A stretch of 64,000 nt of DNA from Acinetobacter pittii (GTDB lineage: Bacteria; Pseudomonadota; Gammaproteobacteria; Pseudomonadales; Moraxellaceae). Every line of letters begins with the position of its first letter. The first letter of the stretch is position 1. The translations under genes were made by a program, and so were the position numbers. Under the pieces are notes generated by a model, which saw nothing but the letters and a program-made list of their open reading frames with translations, was not told the DNA's origin and made no database searches. Of the stretch, positions 27,277 to 36,670 are shown piece after piece. The DNA lies in assembly GCF_034064985.1 (NCBI RefSeq), contig NZ_CP139249.1:2976001-3040000 (forward strand), given 5' to 3'.

Positions 27277-27351
27277 AGGGGCGTCGCCAAGTGGTAAGGC
27301 ACCGGGTTTTGATCTCGGCATCCGTTGGTTCGAATCCAGCCGCCCCTGCCA
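27277..27351 (+). tRNA. tRNA-Gln(UUG), copy 4
   Basis: Identical to the other copies. It stands 36 bases before the prs start, so prs mRNA may begin with this tRNA and be released by processing. Confidence 0.95.
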
Positions 27352-27387
27352 TCTATTTCATTACATACCAACCGCCAAGGGTGCTTC

Positions 27388-28338
27388 ATGCCCAATCTTG
27401 TCGTTTTTAGTGGAAATGCTCATCCACAGTTCGCTCAAAAAGTCGTAAGTCACTTACATATCCCTCTAGGTGCTGCATCAGTCGGTCACTTTTCTGATGG
27501 AGAAATTTCAGTAGAAATTACTGAAAATGTTCGTGGTAAAGACGTATTTATCGTTCAGCCTACTTGTGCTCCTACCAATGATAACCTTATGGAAATCTTG
27601 GTTATGGCAGATGCATTGCGTCGTGCAAGTGCTGGTCGTATTACCGCTGTTATCCCTTATTTTGGTTATGCTCGCCAAGACCGTCGTCCACGTTCTGCAC
27701 GTGTGCCGATTACAGCTAAAGTTGTCGCAGACATGCTTACCACTGTTGGTATTGACCGTGTCGTGATGATCGACTTACATGCTGACCAAATTCAAGGTTT
27801 CTTCGATATTCCAGTCGACAACATCTACGGTACTCCTGCTTTGCTTGCTGACTTACGTCAACAACAACATGACAACCTTATGGTGGTTTCTCCTGACGTT
27901 GGTGGTGTAGTACGTGCGCGTGCTGTTGCCAAACAGATGGGTGACATCGATTTAGCAATTATTGATAAACGTCGTCAAAAAGCCAATGAGTCGCAAGTTA
28001 TGCACTTAATTGGTGACGTAAAAGATCGTGATTGCGTTATCGTAGACGATATGGTTGATACTGCTGGTACATTGTGTAAAGCAGCTGATGCGCTTAAGCA
28101 ATTTGGTGCACGTCGTGTAGTTGCGTATGCAACTCACCCTGTACTATCGGGTAAGGCTATTGAAAACTTACGTAATTCAGTTATTGATGAACTGGTTGTG
28201 ACTGACACCATTCCTCTTTCTGAAGAAGCATTGACCTTAGGCAAGATCCGTCAGGTTTCTGTTGCTAGCATGGTTGCTGAAACGATTCGTCGTATTAATA
28301 ACGAAGAGTCTATCAGTGCAATGTTCGATAGTTTATAA
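27388..28338 (+). CDS. prs: Ribose-phosphate pyrophosphokinase
   Basis: Prs makes PRPP from ribose 5-phosphate and ATP, feeding nucleotide, histidine, tryptophan and NAD synthesis. The 316-residue protein has the ATP-site region [12 protein letters not shown] and the PRPP-binding loop [14 protein letters not shown]. The start is ATG at 27388, with AAGGG six bases before it. The upstream extension in the same frame runs into the tRNA and is not used. Confidence 0.97.
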   Translation: MPNLVVFSGNAHPQFAQKVVSHLHIPLGAASVGHFSDGEISVEITENVRGKDVFIVQPTCAPTNDNLMEILVMADALRRASAGRITAVIPYFGYARQDRRPRSARVPITAKVVADMLTTVGIDRVVMIDLHADQIQGFFDIPVDNIYGTPALLADLRQQQHDNLMVVSPDVGGVVRARAVAKQMGDIDLAIIDKRRQKANESQVMHLIGDVKDRDCVIVDDMVDTAGTLCKAADALKQFGARRVVAYATHPVLSGKAIENLRNSVIDELVVTDTIPLSEEALTLGKIRQVSVASMVAETIRRINNEESISAMFDSL

Positions 28339-28353
28339 TATTGCAGCTTTCTA

Positions 28354-28379
28354 TAAACCCTAGCCTTGGCTGGGGTTTT
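28354..28379 (+). terminator. prs terminator
   Basis: The hairpin AACCCTAGCC / GGCTGGGGTT with loop TT has one mismatch and ends in TTTT. It lies 15 bases after the prs stop. Confidence 0.65.
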
Positions 28380-28434
28380 CTATCACTAAACTGGTCGCAA
28401 GTTTAGTCTTTTAAACTTTAATGAGGATTTACTC

Positions 28435-28731
28435 ATGGCAAACTTCGTATTAAACGCTCAAGCGCGTGCTGAAGACAAACAAGGGAAAGGTGCGAGCCGC
28501 CGCCTTCGTCGCGAAGCTTTAATTCCAGCTATCATTTATGGTGGCAACGCTGAGCCTGTAACTGTTACTTTAGAACTTCGTGAGCTTGTAAAAGCTTTAG
28601 AAAGCAATGCTTTCTTTGAAGAAGTTGTAGAAATCAAAGTGGGCGACAAAGTTGAAAACGTTAAAATCCAAGCGTTACAACGTCACCCATCTAAAAACAC
28701 TCCTATGCACGCTGACTTCAAACGCGCATAA
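28435..28731 (+). CDS. rplY: 50S ribosomal protein L25
   Basis: The 98-residue protein is the short form of bL25, which binds 5S rRNA, without the CTC C-terminal domain. It has the conserved segments [22 protein letters not shown] and [21 protein letters not shown] clear AGGA stands before the ATG. It has its own promoter region after the prs terminator and is followed by pth. Confidence 0.94.
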   Translation: MANFVLNAQARAEDKQGKGASRRLRREALIPAIIYGGNAEPVTVTLELRELVKALESNAFFEEVVEIKVGDKVENVKIQALQRHPSKNTPMHADFKRA

Positions 28732-28751
28732 GTGTTTAAAGGCGTAGATTA

Positions 28752-29333
28752 GTGTCAAATATTTCGCTAATTGTTGGTTTGGGCAATCCTGGTTCAGAAT
28801 ATGCCCAAACCCGCCATAATGCAGGTTTTTGGTTCATTGAACAGCTTGCAGACAAATATGGCATTACATTAAAAAATGATCCGAAATTTCACGGAATCAG
28901 TGGACGTGGTAATATAGAAGGACACGATGTCCGTCTACTTCTACCCACTACATTTATGAACCGTTCTGGACAAAGTGTGGTTCCATTTGCAAAATTTTAT
29001 CAAATTGCTCCTGAAGCAATTTTGATTGCTCATGATGAACTTGATATGAACCCTGGTGTGATTCGTCTTAAAACAGGCGGTGGTCACGGTGGTCATAACG
29101 GTTTACGTGACATTGTCCCTCATATTGGTCCAAATTTTCACCGTTTACGTATTGGGATCGGACATCCTGGCTCGAAAGAGAGAGTTTCAGGTCACGTACT
29201 TGGAAAAGCTCCAAGTAGTGAACAAAGTCTAATGGATGCAGCAATTGATCATGCCCTTTCTAAAGTGAAGCTACTTGTTCAAGGACAAGTTCCACAGGCC
29301 ATGAATCAAATTAATGCATATAAACCCACTTAA
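28752..29333 (+). CDS. pth: Peptidyl-tRNA hydrolase
   Basis: Pth frees tRNA from prematurely released peptidyl-tRNA. The 193-residue protein shows GLGNPGSEYAQTRHNAGF with the catalytic histidine (His22), TFMNRSG and HDELDMNPG. The start is GTG at 28752, because the protein then begins with the conserved MSNISLIVGLGNPG and no nearer ATG exists. It follows rplY by 20 bases. The usual next gene, ychF, is replaced here by panD. Confidence 0.95.
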   Translation: MSNISLIVGLGNPGSEYAQTRHNAGFWFIEQLADKYGITLKNDPKFHGISGRGNIEGHDVRLLLPTTFMNRSGQSVVPFAKFYQIAPEAILIAHDELDMNPGVIRLKTGGGHGGHNGLRDIVPHIGPNFHRLRIGIGHPGSKERVSGHVLGKAPSSEQSLMDAAIDHALSKVKLLVQGQVPQAMNQINAYKPT

Positions 29334-29464
29334 ATTGTTGAACAATCATGCTTGCTATCTTGCTTTTTTAGGAGCAAAATGCGCATCAGCCACTTTGCCA
29401 ACCGCAAAAGCTAAAGATTTCACCATAAGATCTACATCTTAGGTCTACTCAGGAGACGCTAGCC

Positions 29465-29845
29465 ATGCTATCTCGTTTATTAAAATGCAAAATTCACCGT
29501 GCAGTTGTAACCCATGCTGAACTTCACTATGAAGGTTCTTGTGCAATTGATGGCGTATTGATGGACTTAGCTGGTATTCGTGAATATGAAGAAATTCATG
29601 TTTGGAATGTAACCAATGGCAAACGCTTCACAACTTATGCGATTCGTGGTGAAGATAACTCTGGAATTATTTCAGTAAACGGCGGTGCTGCACATCAAGC
29701 AGACGTTGGCGATTTAGTAATTATTGCTACATTTGGTGATTTTACTGAAGCTGAAGCAAATATTCATAAACCACGTTTGGTATATGCTAATCCAAATAAT
29801 ACAGTCAACCACACAGCGAATTGCATTCCTGTTCAAGTTGCCTAA
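29465..29845 (+). CDS. panD: Aspartate 1-decarboxylase
   Basis: PanD makes beta-alanine for pantothenate. It is translated as a proenzyme that cuts itself at Gly24-Ser25 (HYEGSC) to form a pyruvoyl group. The site and the segments WNVTNGKRF and ISVNGGAAH are intact. The length is 126 residues. The 131-base gap from pth suggests its own promoter, and an AGGAG precedes the start. Confidence 0.95.
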   Translation: MLSRLLKCKIHRAVVTHAELHYEGSCAIDGVLMDLAGIREYEEIHVWNVTNGKRFTTYAIRGEDNSGIISVNGGAAHQADVGDLVIIATFGDFTEAEANIHKPRLVYANPNNTVNHTANCIPVQVA

Positions 29846-29860
29846 TTTATTTTAAGAATA

Positions 29861-29886
29861 AAAAGCCCGCATTGACGGGCTTTTAT
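29861..29886 (+). terminator. panD terminator
   Basis: The hairpin AAAAGCCCG / CGGGCTTTT with loop CATTGA is followed by T residues. It lies between convergent panD and the GDYXXLXY gene and can serve both. Confidence 0.8.
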
Positions 29887-29890
29887 TATT

Positions 29891-30451
29891 TTATAAATCC
29901 TTAATAGTTCCTTCCCACCAGTTCTTTTGTTTTTCACAATTTAATGGTTGAAGCTGCTCTCCTCGTAATTCGAACAATATCGCCTCTCCTTCAGGATTTA
30001 CCTTAAATTCAGCATATTTGGCTTTTTCATAACATTGAGCCAAGCCTTCTGCAAACAAGAAACTGCGAGAGGCAGGATATAAAGCCTGCAAACGATTTTC
30101 AGGATTTTTTAAAATTAACCTCTGCCCAGCAAATGAATTATTAATATCTAAAATGGTACGAACTACGCGATTTTGTGAATCCAAAATAACTTTTGCGGGA
30201 ACGGAAGAGCGATTAAAAATCACCTGTTCCAGAGCCTCACCTTCACTTCCTGCAAAAGCTTTAAGAGATTGTAAATGTAATTCATAAGCCAGTGCCATAT
30301 AGTCACCTTGTAAAATTGAACGAGGATCAACTGGCTTAAGCTCAATGAAAATACTTTTACTATGGTGCAAATGCCATTCGTTTTTCGCCACTAAACCTGC
30401 AAAAAATAATAGCGTAATAAAGGCAAGAATAAGAGAAAAATACTTTTTCAT
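29891..30451 (-). CDS. GDYXXLXY-domain membrane-anchored protein
   Basis: The 186-residue protein has one N-terminal membrane segment (residues 5-22) and the defining motif GDYMALAYEL (about residues 49-58). The function of the family is unknown. It is usually encoded next to DUF2157/DUF4401 membrane proteins, as here. Its start overlaps the stop of the upstream 135-residue frame by four bases. Confidence 0.8.
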   Translation of the reverse strand: MKKYFSLILAFITLLFFAGLVAKNEWHLHHSKSIFIELKPVDPRSILQGDYMALAYELHLQSLKAFAGSEGEALEQVIFNRSSVPAKVILDSQNRVVRTILDINNSFAGQRLILKNPENRLQALYPASRSFLFAEGLAQCYEKAKYAEFKVNPEGEAILFELRGEQLQPLNCEKQKNWWEGTIKDL

Positions 30452-30855
30452 TCTTTCTCTCCTTTAACAAGATCATTTTTATTTTCACGTTGAAGTAACC
30501 AAGACAGAGCTAACAAAACAATGCCCGAAATAAAAATAGATGCACTCTTAGCTAGAAAAGTTATTTGTAGGTTGTAATAGAGCTGCCAGAACACAAAAAC
30601 GAATACTGTTAAGCTCACTCCATACACAATATAATCTTTCTTTTTTAATGCCCACGTTAAAATAATAAGCAGGATGAAAATTTCAAAATATCCCAACACA
30701 ATAAGGAACACACCAAATATTAAAAAGGCGAAAAAAGTGAGTGTATTAAGTTGTCGATATAAATGAAAAATACTAAAGCAAAGTAACCAGATAGCAGGTA
30801 GCAAATATAAAACCCATAACTGCTGATCTATCGAATTTTCTGGTACCAACCCCAT
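30448..30855 (-). CDS. DUF4401 membrane protein, C-terminal fragment (frameshifted)
   Basis: The 135-residue frame has four or five hydrophobic segments and reads as the C-terminal end of a DUF4401 domain (YFEIFILLIILTWALKKKDYIVYG...). It overlaps the preceding frame by 83 bases in another phase. Losing one base from a run of seven T (minus strand; plus-strand A7 at 30866-30872) would join the two into one protein of roughly 600 residues. As it stands it could only be made from an internal ATG or by frameshifting. Confidence 0.6.
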   Translation of the reverse strand: MGLVPENSIDQQLWVLYLLPAIWLLCFSIFHLYRQLNTLTFFAFLIFGVFLIVLGYFEIFILLIILTWALKKKDYIVYGVSLTVFVFVFWQLYYNLQITFLAKSASIFISGIVLLALSWLLQRENKNDLVKGEKE

Positions 30856-32233
30856 AAAAGTATTGAAAAAAAGAAGCTACAAGAATTACGACCAGCACGC
30901 ATAAAAAAATACTACGCTCATATAGGGCTATTGATTCCCTCTTAGGTAAGAGCACCAAACTAAAAACCAAGTAACTGAGCAAAGTTAAATTTAAATAAGT
31001 CTGAGTAGAATGTATTGACCACAATGAATGGTCCAGTTGTAGCAAATAGATAAAAGCTATGCCATACGTAGCAAGCATTTGAATTAAAATGAAGAACCAA
31101 TATGGTTTAAGAAAATAACTAATACATAGAATAAAAATCTGAGCAATTAAAACCCATAGAATTTGATCTGTTTCTGAACCAAGATGAAACAAGAAAGCGG
31201 TCTGCCCACTGATAAACAAACAATAGACAAATTGCCGAAAGAAATAGCTTTGTGATTTCTTTAAAAGAATAAACGCCAATCCAACAAAAACAACTCCAAT
31301 AACTAAAGAAATAGCCTCCCAAAATACGAGAGTAAAAGCTGCAAGTGCTAAACCAGCAAGCCAAGCACCAATTGCTAATGGAATGACATAAAAGCGGCTT
31401 TGACGAAAAATTTTTATTAAAATATAGCTAATCAGCGCAAACCAAATAAAAATAATCCCTGCAATCAATAAAAAAATGAACTCATTAGAGTCTTTAAATA
31501 AGTTATTAATCCCATCTACAAGCCATATGGTTGCCGTCACGCCTAGAACAGCAGCCATCAAACTGGCACATAGCTGATTATCTTTTTTGAAGAAATAATA
31601 AAAAGCGATTATTCCCGAAAAGAAAGCAGAAATTAGATAAGGAATATTCTCATTCGATAAATATTGAATCATTCCAATAATCGAAATAACGGCGAACCAA
31701 GCGATAAAGACAAATCGTAAAGCACGATATTTCTTTATACACACCCAAAATTCAATAAGGCTTAATAAATTCAGAGCAAATAGATATACATAAGGAAATT
31801 TTTCTGACCAGAAAGTCTGTTTAAAAAATAAAAAAAGTGTAAGTTGGCTGGTAATACAAATTAAAGCAAAGATTCCAATATTTGGTCGATATAACCACGG
31901 CAGTAAAAGCAATGTCCAAATTAAAAAAAGCAAATAACTGTCTGCACCTGTTTGATAAACCTGTCCAATAACGGCCAAGCTTAAACCTATCATCAAACCA
32001 CAAACGTTATGTAAGGTCTGCCTAACCCCATCACTTAAAGTATCTTTTGTGCTGAACCATGCTGACACAAGTAATATAACGGGCGGGATCGCGAGTTGAA
32101 TACTGTTTGGAAGCATCAACCAGTTGGCAGCAATTAAATAAAGGATACTTACTGCCATAAATACATAACTGAAAATATGGAGATGCTGAATAAATGAGCT
32201 ATTGGTTAGAGGATAATAGTCTCTTATATGCAT
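30773..32233 (-). CDS. DUF2157/DUF4401 multi-pass membrane protein, N-terminal part (frameshifted)
   Basis: The 486-residue frame has a short N-terminal cytoplasmic part and about a dozen or more hydrophobic segments. It begins as a DUF2157 domain and runs into DUF4401. Its last 20 or so residues (YGVGTRKFDRSAVMGF...) are out of register with the family, and the matching continuation is in the overlapping frame. This points to a frameshift at the T7 tract near 30869. Function unknown. The protein is likely broken, or made through slippage. Confidence 0.65.
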   Translation of the reverse strand: MHIRDYYPLTNSSFIQHLHIFSYVFMAVSILYLIAANWLMLPNSIQLAIPPVILLVSAWFSTKDTLSDGVRQTLHNVCGLMIGLSLAVIGQVYQTGADSYLLFLIWTLLLLPWLYRPNIGIFALICITSQLTLFLFFKQTFWSEKFPYVYLFALNLLSLIEFWVCIKKYRALRFVFIAWFAVISIIGMIQYLSNENIPYLISAFFSGIIAFYYFFKKDNQLCASLMAAVLGVTATIWLVDGINNLFKDSNEFIFLLIAGIIFIWFALISYILIKIFRQSRFYVIPLAIGAWLAGLALAAFTLVFWEAISLVIGVVFVGLAFILLKKSQSYFFRQFVYCLFISGQTAFLFHLGSETDQILWVLIAQIFILCISYFLKPYWFFILIQMLATYGIAFIYLLQLDHSLWSIHSTQTYLNLTLLSYLVFSLVLLPKRESIALYERSIFLCVLVVILVASFFQYFYGVGTRKFDRSAVMGFIFATCYLVTLL

Positions 32234-32411
32234 GAAACACCTATTTTATTTATAATTTTCTATAAAAAACATAGCATTCCATTTTCATATCAACAAGTAA
32301 GCTCTTGTTAAAAAGCCTATTTCGATTTATGAAAATGCTTATTCATAAAGAAACTTAGCATTCTATAAAAGCATCTAGCCAATTCTATCAAGCGCGCTAT
32401 AATAAAACCCA

Positions 32412-32559
32412 TCGCTTCAGGGCGGGGTGCAATTCCCCACCGGTGGTAAAGTTAATTTTTATAAATAGATTAACAAGCCCACGAGCTTAAATTGTGTAAT
32501 TTGAGCAGATTTGGTGAAACTCCAAAGCCGACGGTATAGTCCGGATGAAAGAAGACGAC
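32412..32559 (+). promoter_or_regulatory. FMN riboswitch (RFN element)
   Basis: The conserved blocks are present in order: CTTCAGGGCGGGGTGCAATT, CCCCACCGGTGGTAA, AGCCCACGAGC, GGTGAAACTCC, AAAGCCGACGGT and AGTCCGGATG...GAAGA. This is the FMN-binding aptamer. It stands about 90 bases before ribB, so it should lower ribB expression when FMN is plentiful. The base of P1 pairs CTTC with GAAG. Confidence 0.96.
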
Positions 32560-32650
32560 GAACTGGGATAAATCCGTTTTATTTCAGTACCAGCCTGTTT
32601 TTACATCAGTCCTGAAATGTTCAACCGTATTTTTACGAGAGCGTTTCATT

Positions 32651-33310
32651 ATGTCTAGCTTAATTCAACCAGAACTTTTTTTCTCAGCTCTCTCTCCTGC
32701 TGAGCAGCGCATTCAACAAGCATTAGAAGATATCCGTCAAGGCAAACCTGTCTTGGTGATGGATGACTTCGACCGTGAAAATGAAGCAGATTTAATTGTT
32801 GCAGCGGAAACCCTAACTGTTGAAACCATGGCACGTATGATTCGTGATGGCTCAGGTATTGTATGTTTATGCCTTACTGAAGAGTTAGCTGATCATCTTG
32901 AACTTCCACCAATGGTTTCTCAAAACTCAAGTCAGTTTCATACTGCATTTACAGTGACCATTGAAGCTGCTCAAGGCGTTACCACTGGTGTTTCTGCTAA
33001 AGACCGTGTAACAACTATTCAAACTGCTATTAAAGATGGTGCTGTTGCAAGTGACTTAAACCGTCCGGGTCACGTTTTCCCATTACGTGCACGTAATGGT
33101 GGAGTCCTTACTCGTCGAGGTCATACTGAGGGAACAATTGACCTAGCAAGACTAGCTGGGCTTAAACCCGCTGGCGTATTATGTGAATTAACCAATCCGG
33201 ATGGCACGATGGCATCGGGCATTCAAGTTTTAGCATATGCTCAAACTCATCACTTAACGGTGATTACGATTGAAGAACTTGTTCAATACCGCCAACAACA
33301 CAGTGTTTAA
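32651..33310 (+). CDS. ribB: 3,4-dihydroxy-2-butanone-4-phosphate synthase
   Basis: RibB converts ribulose 5-phosphate to the four-carbon precursor of riboflavin. The 219-residue single-domain protein has the acidic loop [11 protein letters not shown] and the motif [16 protein letters not shown] with its catalytic histidine and glutamate. There is no fused GTP cyclohydrolase II domain. It is under the FMN riboswitch directly upstream. Confidence 0.97.
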   Translation: MSSLIQPELFFSALSPAEQRIQQALEDIRQGKPVLVMDDFDRENEADLIVAAETLTVETMARMIRDGSGIVCLCLTEELADHLELPPMVSQNSSQFHTAFTVTIEAAQGVTTGVSAKDRVTTIQTAIKDGAVASDLNRPGHVFPLRARNGGVLTRRGHTEGTIDLARLAGLKPAGVLCELTNPDGTMASGIQVLAYAQTHHLTVITIEELVQYRQQHSV

Positions 33311-33347
33311 ATAAAAAAGGTTTGGCTTTAGATCAAAGCCAAACCTT
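33311..33347 (-). terminator. Terminator between ribB and the HAD gene
   Basis: The 13-bp stem AAGGTTTGGCTTT / AAAGCCAAACCTT (33317-33347) is followed on the minus strand by a T run, so it best serves the HAD gene. It may also mark the ribB mRNA end. Confidence 0.75.
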
Positions 33348-33368
33348 CAAATTAAAATTTAATAATAT

Positions 33369-34043
33369 TTAAGAAACTTTCTTTTGTGCTGCAAGTTCTT
33401 CAACATAGTCCAAAAGTTCAGAGAATTGCTTAATCATTGCTTTAGGCTGTGCTTGAGCGAGCTCTTCAGGTGTTCCATAACCATAAGTTACTGCTACCGC
33501 CTCAATACCGTTATGACGAGCACCCAAAACGTCATATTGACGGTCACCGACCATTAAACACTCTTCTGGGTTTAATTGCTCATGCTCAAGAATATAATGG
33601 ATAAGGTCAGCTTTATTAGTCCTCTCACCCGTTAACTCGCTCCCATAGATATGTACAAAGTATTGGCTTAATTCAAAATGGTCCAAGATACGCTTTGCAT
33701 AAATCGTTGGTTTAGCAGTTGCAACAAATAAGCGATATCCCTCTTCTTTTAATGTACTAAGTGTTTTTGCAACAGATGGATATACTTCATTTTCAAACAG
33801 GCCAACCACCGAAAAACGCTCGCGATAAGCAAGTAAAGCTTGTTCAGCTAAAGCATCATCTTGAGTAGCTAATAATTTTGCGAGTGATGGCTTTAATGGT
33901 GGGCCAATTGTCCAATCAATATCTAAATCAGCAGCCAATGGATAGCCTAATTTCTCCATTGCATAGCGAATTGAAGTATGGATTCCAACTTTTGGGTCTG
34001 TTAAGGTTCCATCTAAATCAATCAAAATATGTTTTATAGCCAT
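33369..34043 (-). CDS. HAD-superfamily phosphatase (Gph-like)
   Basis: The 224-residue hydrolase has HAD motif I DLDGTLTD (residues 8-15), motif II around VATAKP and motif III/IV GDRQYDVLGARHNG. The cap domain is of the phosphoglycolate-phosphatase/5'-nucleotidase type. The substrate cannot be named from sequence. It is divergent from thiD with about 97 bases between. Confidence 0.85.
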   Translation of the reverse strand: MAIKHILIDLDGTLTDPKVGIHTSIRYAMEKLGYPLAADLDIDWTIGPPLKPSLAKLLATQDDALAEQALLAYRERFSVVGLFENEVYPSVAKTLSTLKEEGYRLFVATAKPTIYAKRILDHFELSQYFVHIYGSELTGERTNKADLIHYILEHEQLNPEECLMVGDRQYDVLGARHNGIEAVAVTYGYGTPEELAQAQPKAMIKQFSELLDYVEELAAQKKVS

Positions 34044-34122
34044 TCAATCATTAACCCAGTAAAGTATTTAATTCAATTGGTCGAGAGTTTAATCAAACTC
34101 TCTTATACTAACGTAAATTTAA

Positions 34123-34908
<786 letters not shown>

Positions 34909-34914
34909 AAGCAC

Positions 34915-34943
34915 AAAAAAGGCGCTTAAAGCGCCTTTTTTTT
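34915..34943. terminator. Bidirectional terminator between thiD and kbp
   Basis: The stem AAAAAAGGCGCTT / AAGCGCCTTTTTT has A and T tails on both sides and lies between convergent genes. Confidence 0.85.
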
Positions 34944-34954
34944 ATTAACCTCAA

Positions 34955-35428
34955 TTATTGAGGAATACGTAAAACTTGTCCTGGGAAAATCTCATCAGGA
35001 TCTTTTAACATTGGTTTATTTGCTTCAAAGATTTTTGGATATTGATTTGCATCACCGTAAACTTCTTTCGCAATTTTTGAAAGGTTGTCACCAGATTTCA
35101 CTGTATAAAATTTACTTTCTGGTTCAGGTGTTGCCACTGTCATCTGGTCATCTACTTGAGCCACATGATCAATGTTTCCAACAATAAGAATAATTTTCTC
35201 TTTATCTGCTTGGCTTTTTACCTGTCCTTTAATAGTCGCGGTATCAGTAGTACCGTTATAGGTTACAGATAAGCCCTCTACCCCTAAGCCTAAACTTTTA
35301 ATTAAACCTAATAATTTATTTGCAACTTCTTGTGCAGAAGGTTCTGCTGGTGTTGCTGGAGCTGGTTGTGGTTCTGCTGGAGCGGTATTTTTCTTACCAA
35401 TACCTTTTACAAAATCAAAAAGACCCAT
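34955..35428 (-). CDS. kbp: BON-LysM protein, Kbp/YgaU homologue
   Basis: The 157-residue protein begins MGLFDFVKGIGKK. It has a BON domain (about residues 33-97) and a C-terminal LysM domain (FYTVKSGDNLSKIAKEVYG...PGQVLRIP), the same layout as E. coli Kbp, a cytoplasmic potassium-binding protein. An Ala/Pro-rich linker (APAEPQPAPATPAEPSA) is inserted after the first helix. There is no signal peptide, so a cell-wall role is unlikely despite the LysM domain. Confidence 0.88.
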   Translation of the reverse strand: MGLFDFVKGIGKKNTAPAEPQPAPATPAEPSAQEVANKLLGLIKSLGLGVEGLSVTYNGTTDTATIKGQVKSQADKEKIILIVGNIDHVAQVDDQMTVATPEPESKFYTVKSGDNLSKIAKEVYGDANQYPKIFEANKPMLKDPDEIFPGQVLRIPQ

Positions 35429-35567
35429 CTTTTAGTCCTCATATTATTGTTTATAGTAAAGTCATTAAACTGACCTTTATTGTTATACTTCAAAAAAGTC
35501 ATGCCTCTGCTATCAATTGAGGTTGATCTTGTAAAAATATGTATCTCTTAATTTTTTCTCTCATAAA

Positions 35568-35598
35568 AAAAAGCCACCTTACGGTGGCCTTCTTTTTA
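35568..35598 (-). terminator. acpP terminator
   Basis: The stem AAGCCACC / GGTGGCCTT with loop TTAC is followed on the minus strand by a run of T. It ends the fabD-fabG-acpP unit. Confidence 0.75.
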
Positions 35599-35614
35599 TT
35601 CAGCAATATGCGAA

Positions 35615-35851
35615 TTAACCAAGTTTTTTAGTTACATAGTCAATTGCAGATTGAACTGTAGTGATTTCGTTAGAATCTTCATCAGGGATAGTGATGTCGA
35701 AGTCGTTTTCGAAAGACATAACAAGTTCAACTAAATCTAAAGAGTCAGCACCTAAGTCATCCATAAAAGATGCTTCGTTTTTAATCTCTTCAGCTTTAAG
35801 ACCAAGTTGTTCTGCAACCGCTTGTTTAACGCGTTGTTCGATATCGCTCAC
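35615..35851 (-). CDS. acpP: Acyl carrier protein
   Basis: The 78-residue ACP carries the growing acyl chain on phosphopantetheine attached to the serine of [10 protein letters not shown] (Ser37 counting the initiator). I chose the GTG at 35851: AGGAG stands seven bases before it and the protein then begins MSDIEQRV as in other ACPs. The ATG five codons upstream overlaps that ribosome site. Its strong acidity is normal. It follows fabG by 84 bases. Confidence 0.96.
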   Translation of the reverse strand: MSDIEQRVKQAVAEQLGLKAEEIKNEASFMDDLGADSLDLVELVMSFENDFDITIPDEDSNEITTVQSAIDYVTKKLG

Positions 35852-35935
35852 AGGAATTCTCCTCATTGCTTGTGGCGTTTAATTTGCCACTAGTTTAATT
35901 GAATATAAAAATTTTTAAAAGTTTATACATCGGCG

Positions 35936-36670
35936 TTAGGCCATGTATAAACCACCATTTACATGTAATACCGTACCGGTAATGTAACCTGCTTTATCAC
36001 TTGCAAGGAAACTCACCGCATTTGCGATATCTTGTGGCTCACCTAAGCGATTTAAAGCCACTTGATCACTCATTTTTTTGCGAATGTCTTCACTAAGTGC
36101 ATCTGTCATTTCTGTTGCAATAAAGCCTGGCGCCACACTGTTTACAGTAATTTGGCGGCTACCCATCTCTTTTGCAAGGCTACGGCTGAATGCTTCAATA
36201 CCTGCTTTAGCAGCAGAATAGTTCGCTTGGCCTGGGTTTGCAAAGTGAGCTACAACAGAACTGATATTAATAATTCGACCAAAACGTGCCTTCGTCATAC
36301 CCTTAAGCACACGTTTAGATAAACGATAAACTGCTTTAAGGTGAATGTTGAGAATGTCATCCCAATCATCTTCAGACATACGAAGCAACAAATTGTCTTT
36401 CGTAATACCTGCATTGTTAACTAGAACAAGTACAGGACCATAGTTCTGTTCAATATGAGAAACGACTGCTTCAATCTCGTCGAGATTACGCACGTCGAGC
36501 GCCAAACCTGCACCTTGTTCACCAAAGCTATCACTTAACTTTTGTGCACCAGATTCAGAAGTCGCAGTACCTACAACAAAATAACCGTCTTGAATAAGTT
36601 GCTGGGCAATGGCAGCGCCAATACCCCGACTCGCGCCCGTTACTAATGCAACTTTGCGTTCTTGTGTCAT
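35936..36670 (-). CDS. fabG: 3-oxoacyl-ACP reductase
   Basis: FabG reduces 3-oxoacyl-ACP with NADPH. The 244-residue short-chain dehydrogenase has the cofactor loop TGASRGIG (residues 14-21), NNAG, the catalytic serine in NISSV and the YxxxK of YSAAKAG, plus FIATEMTDAL. Its start overlaps the fabD stop by four bases, so the two are translationally coupled. Confidence 0.97.
   Translation of the reverse strand: MTQERKVALVTGASRGIGAAIAQQLIQDGYFVVGTATSESGAQKLSDSFGEQGAGLALDVRNLDEIEAVVSHIEQNYGPVLVLVNNAGITKDNLLLRMSEDDWDDILNIHLKAVYRLSKRVLKGMTKARFGRIINISSVVAHFANPGQANYSAAKAGIEAFSRSLAKEMGSRQITVNSVAPGFIATEMTDALSEDIRKKMSDQVALNRLGEPQDIANAVSFLASDKAGYITGTVLHVNGGLYMA

Noticed and set aside
26915..27351. Regularly spaced identical repeats suggesting a CRISPR array
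   Set aside because: The repeats are 75-base cloverleaf tRNA-Gln genes with encoded CCA. The spacers differ in length and there are no cas genes.
27325..27387. Upstream extension of prs from a GTG at 27325
   Set aside because: The extension begins within tRNA-Gln copy 4. The ATG at 27388 has a good ribosome site and gives the conserved Prs N-terminus.
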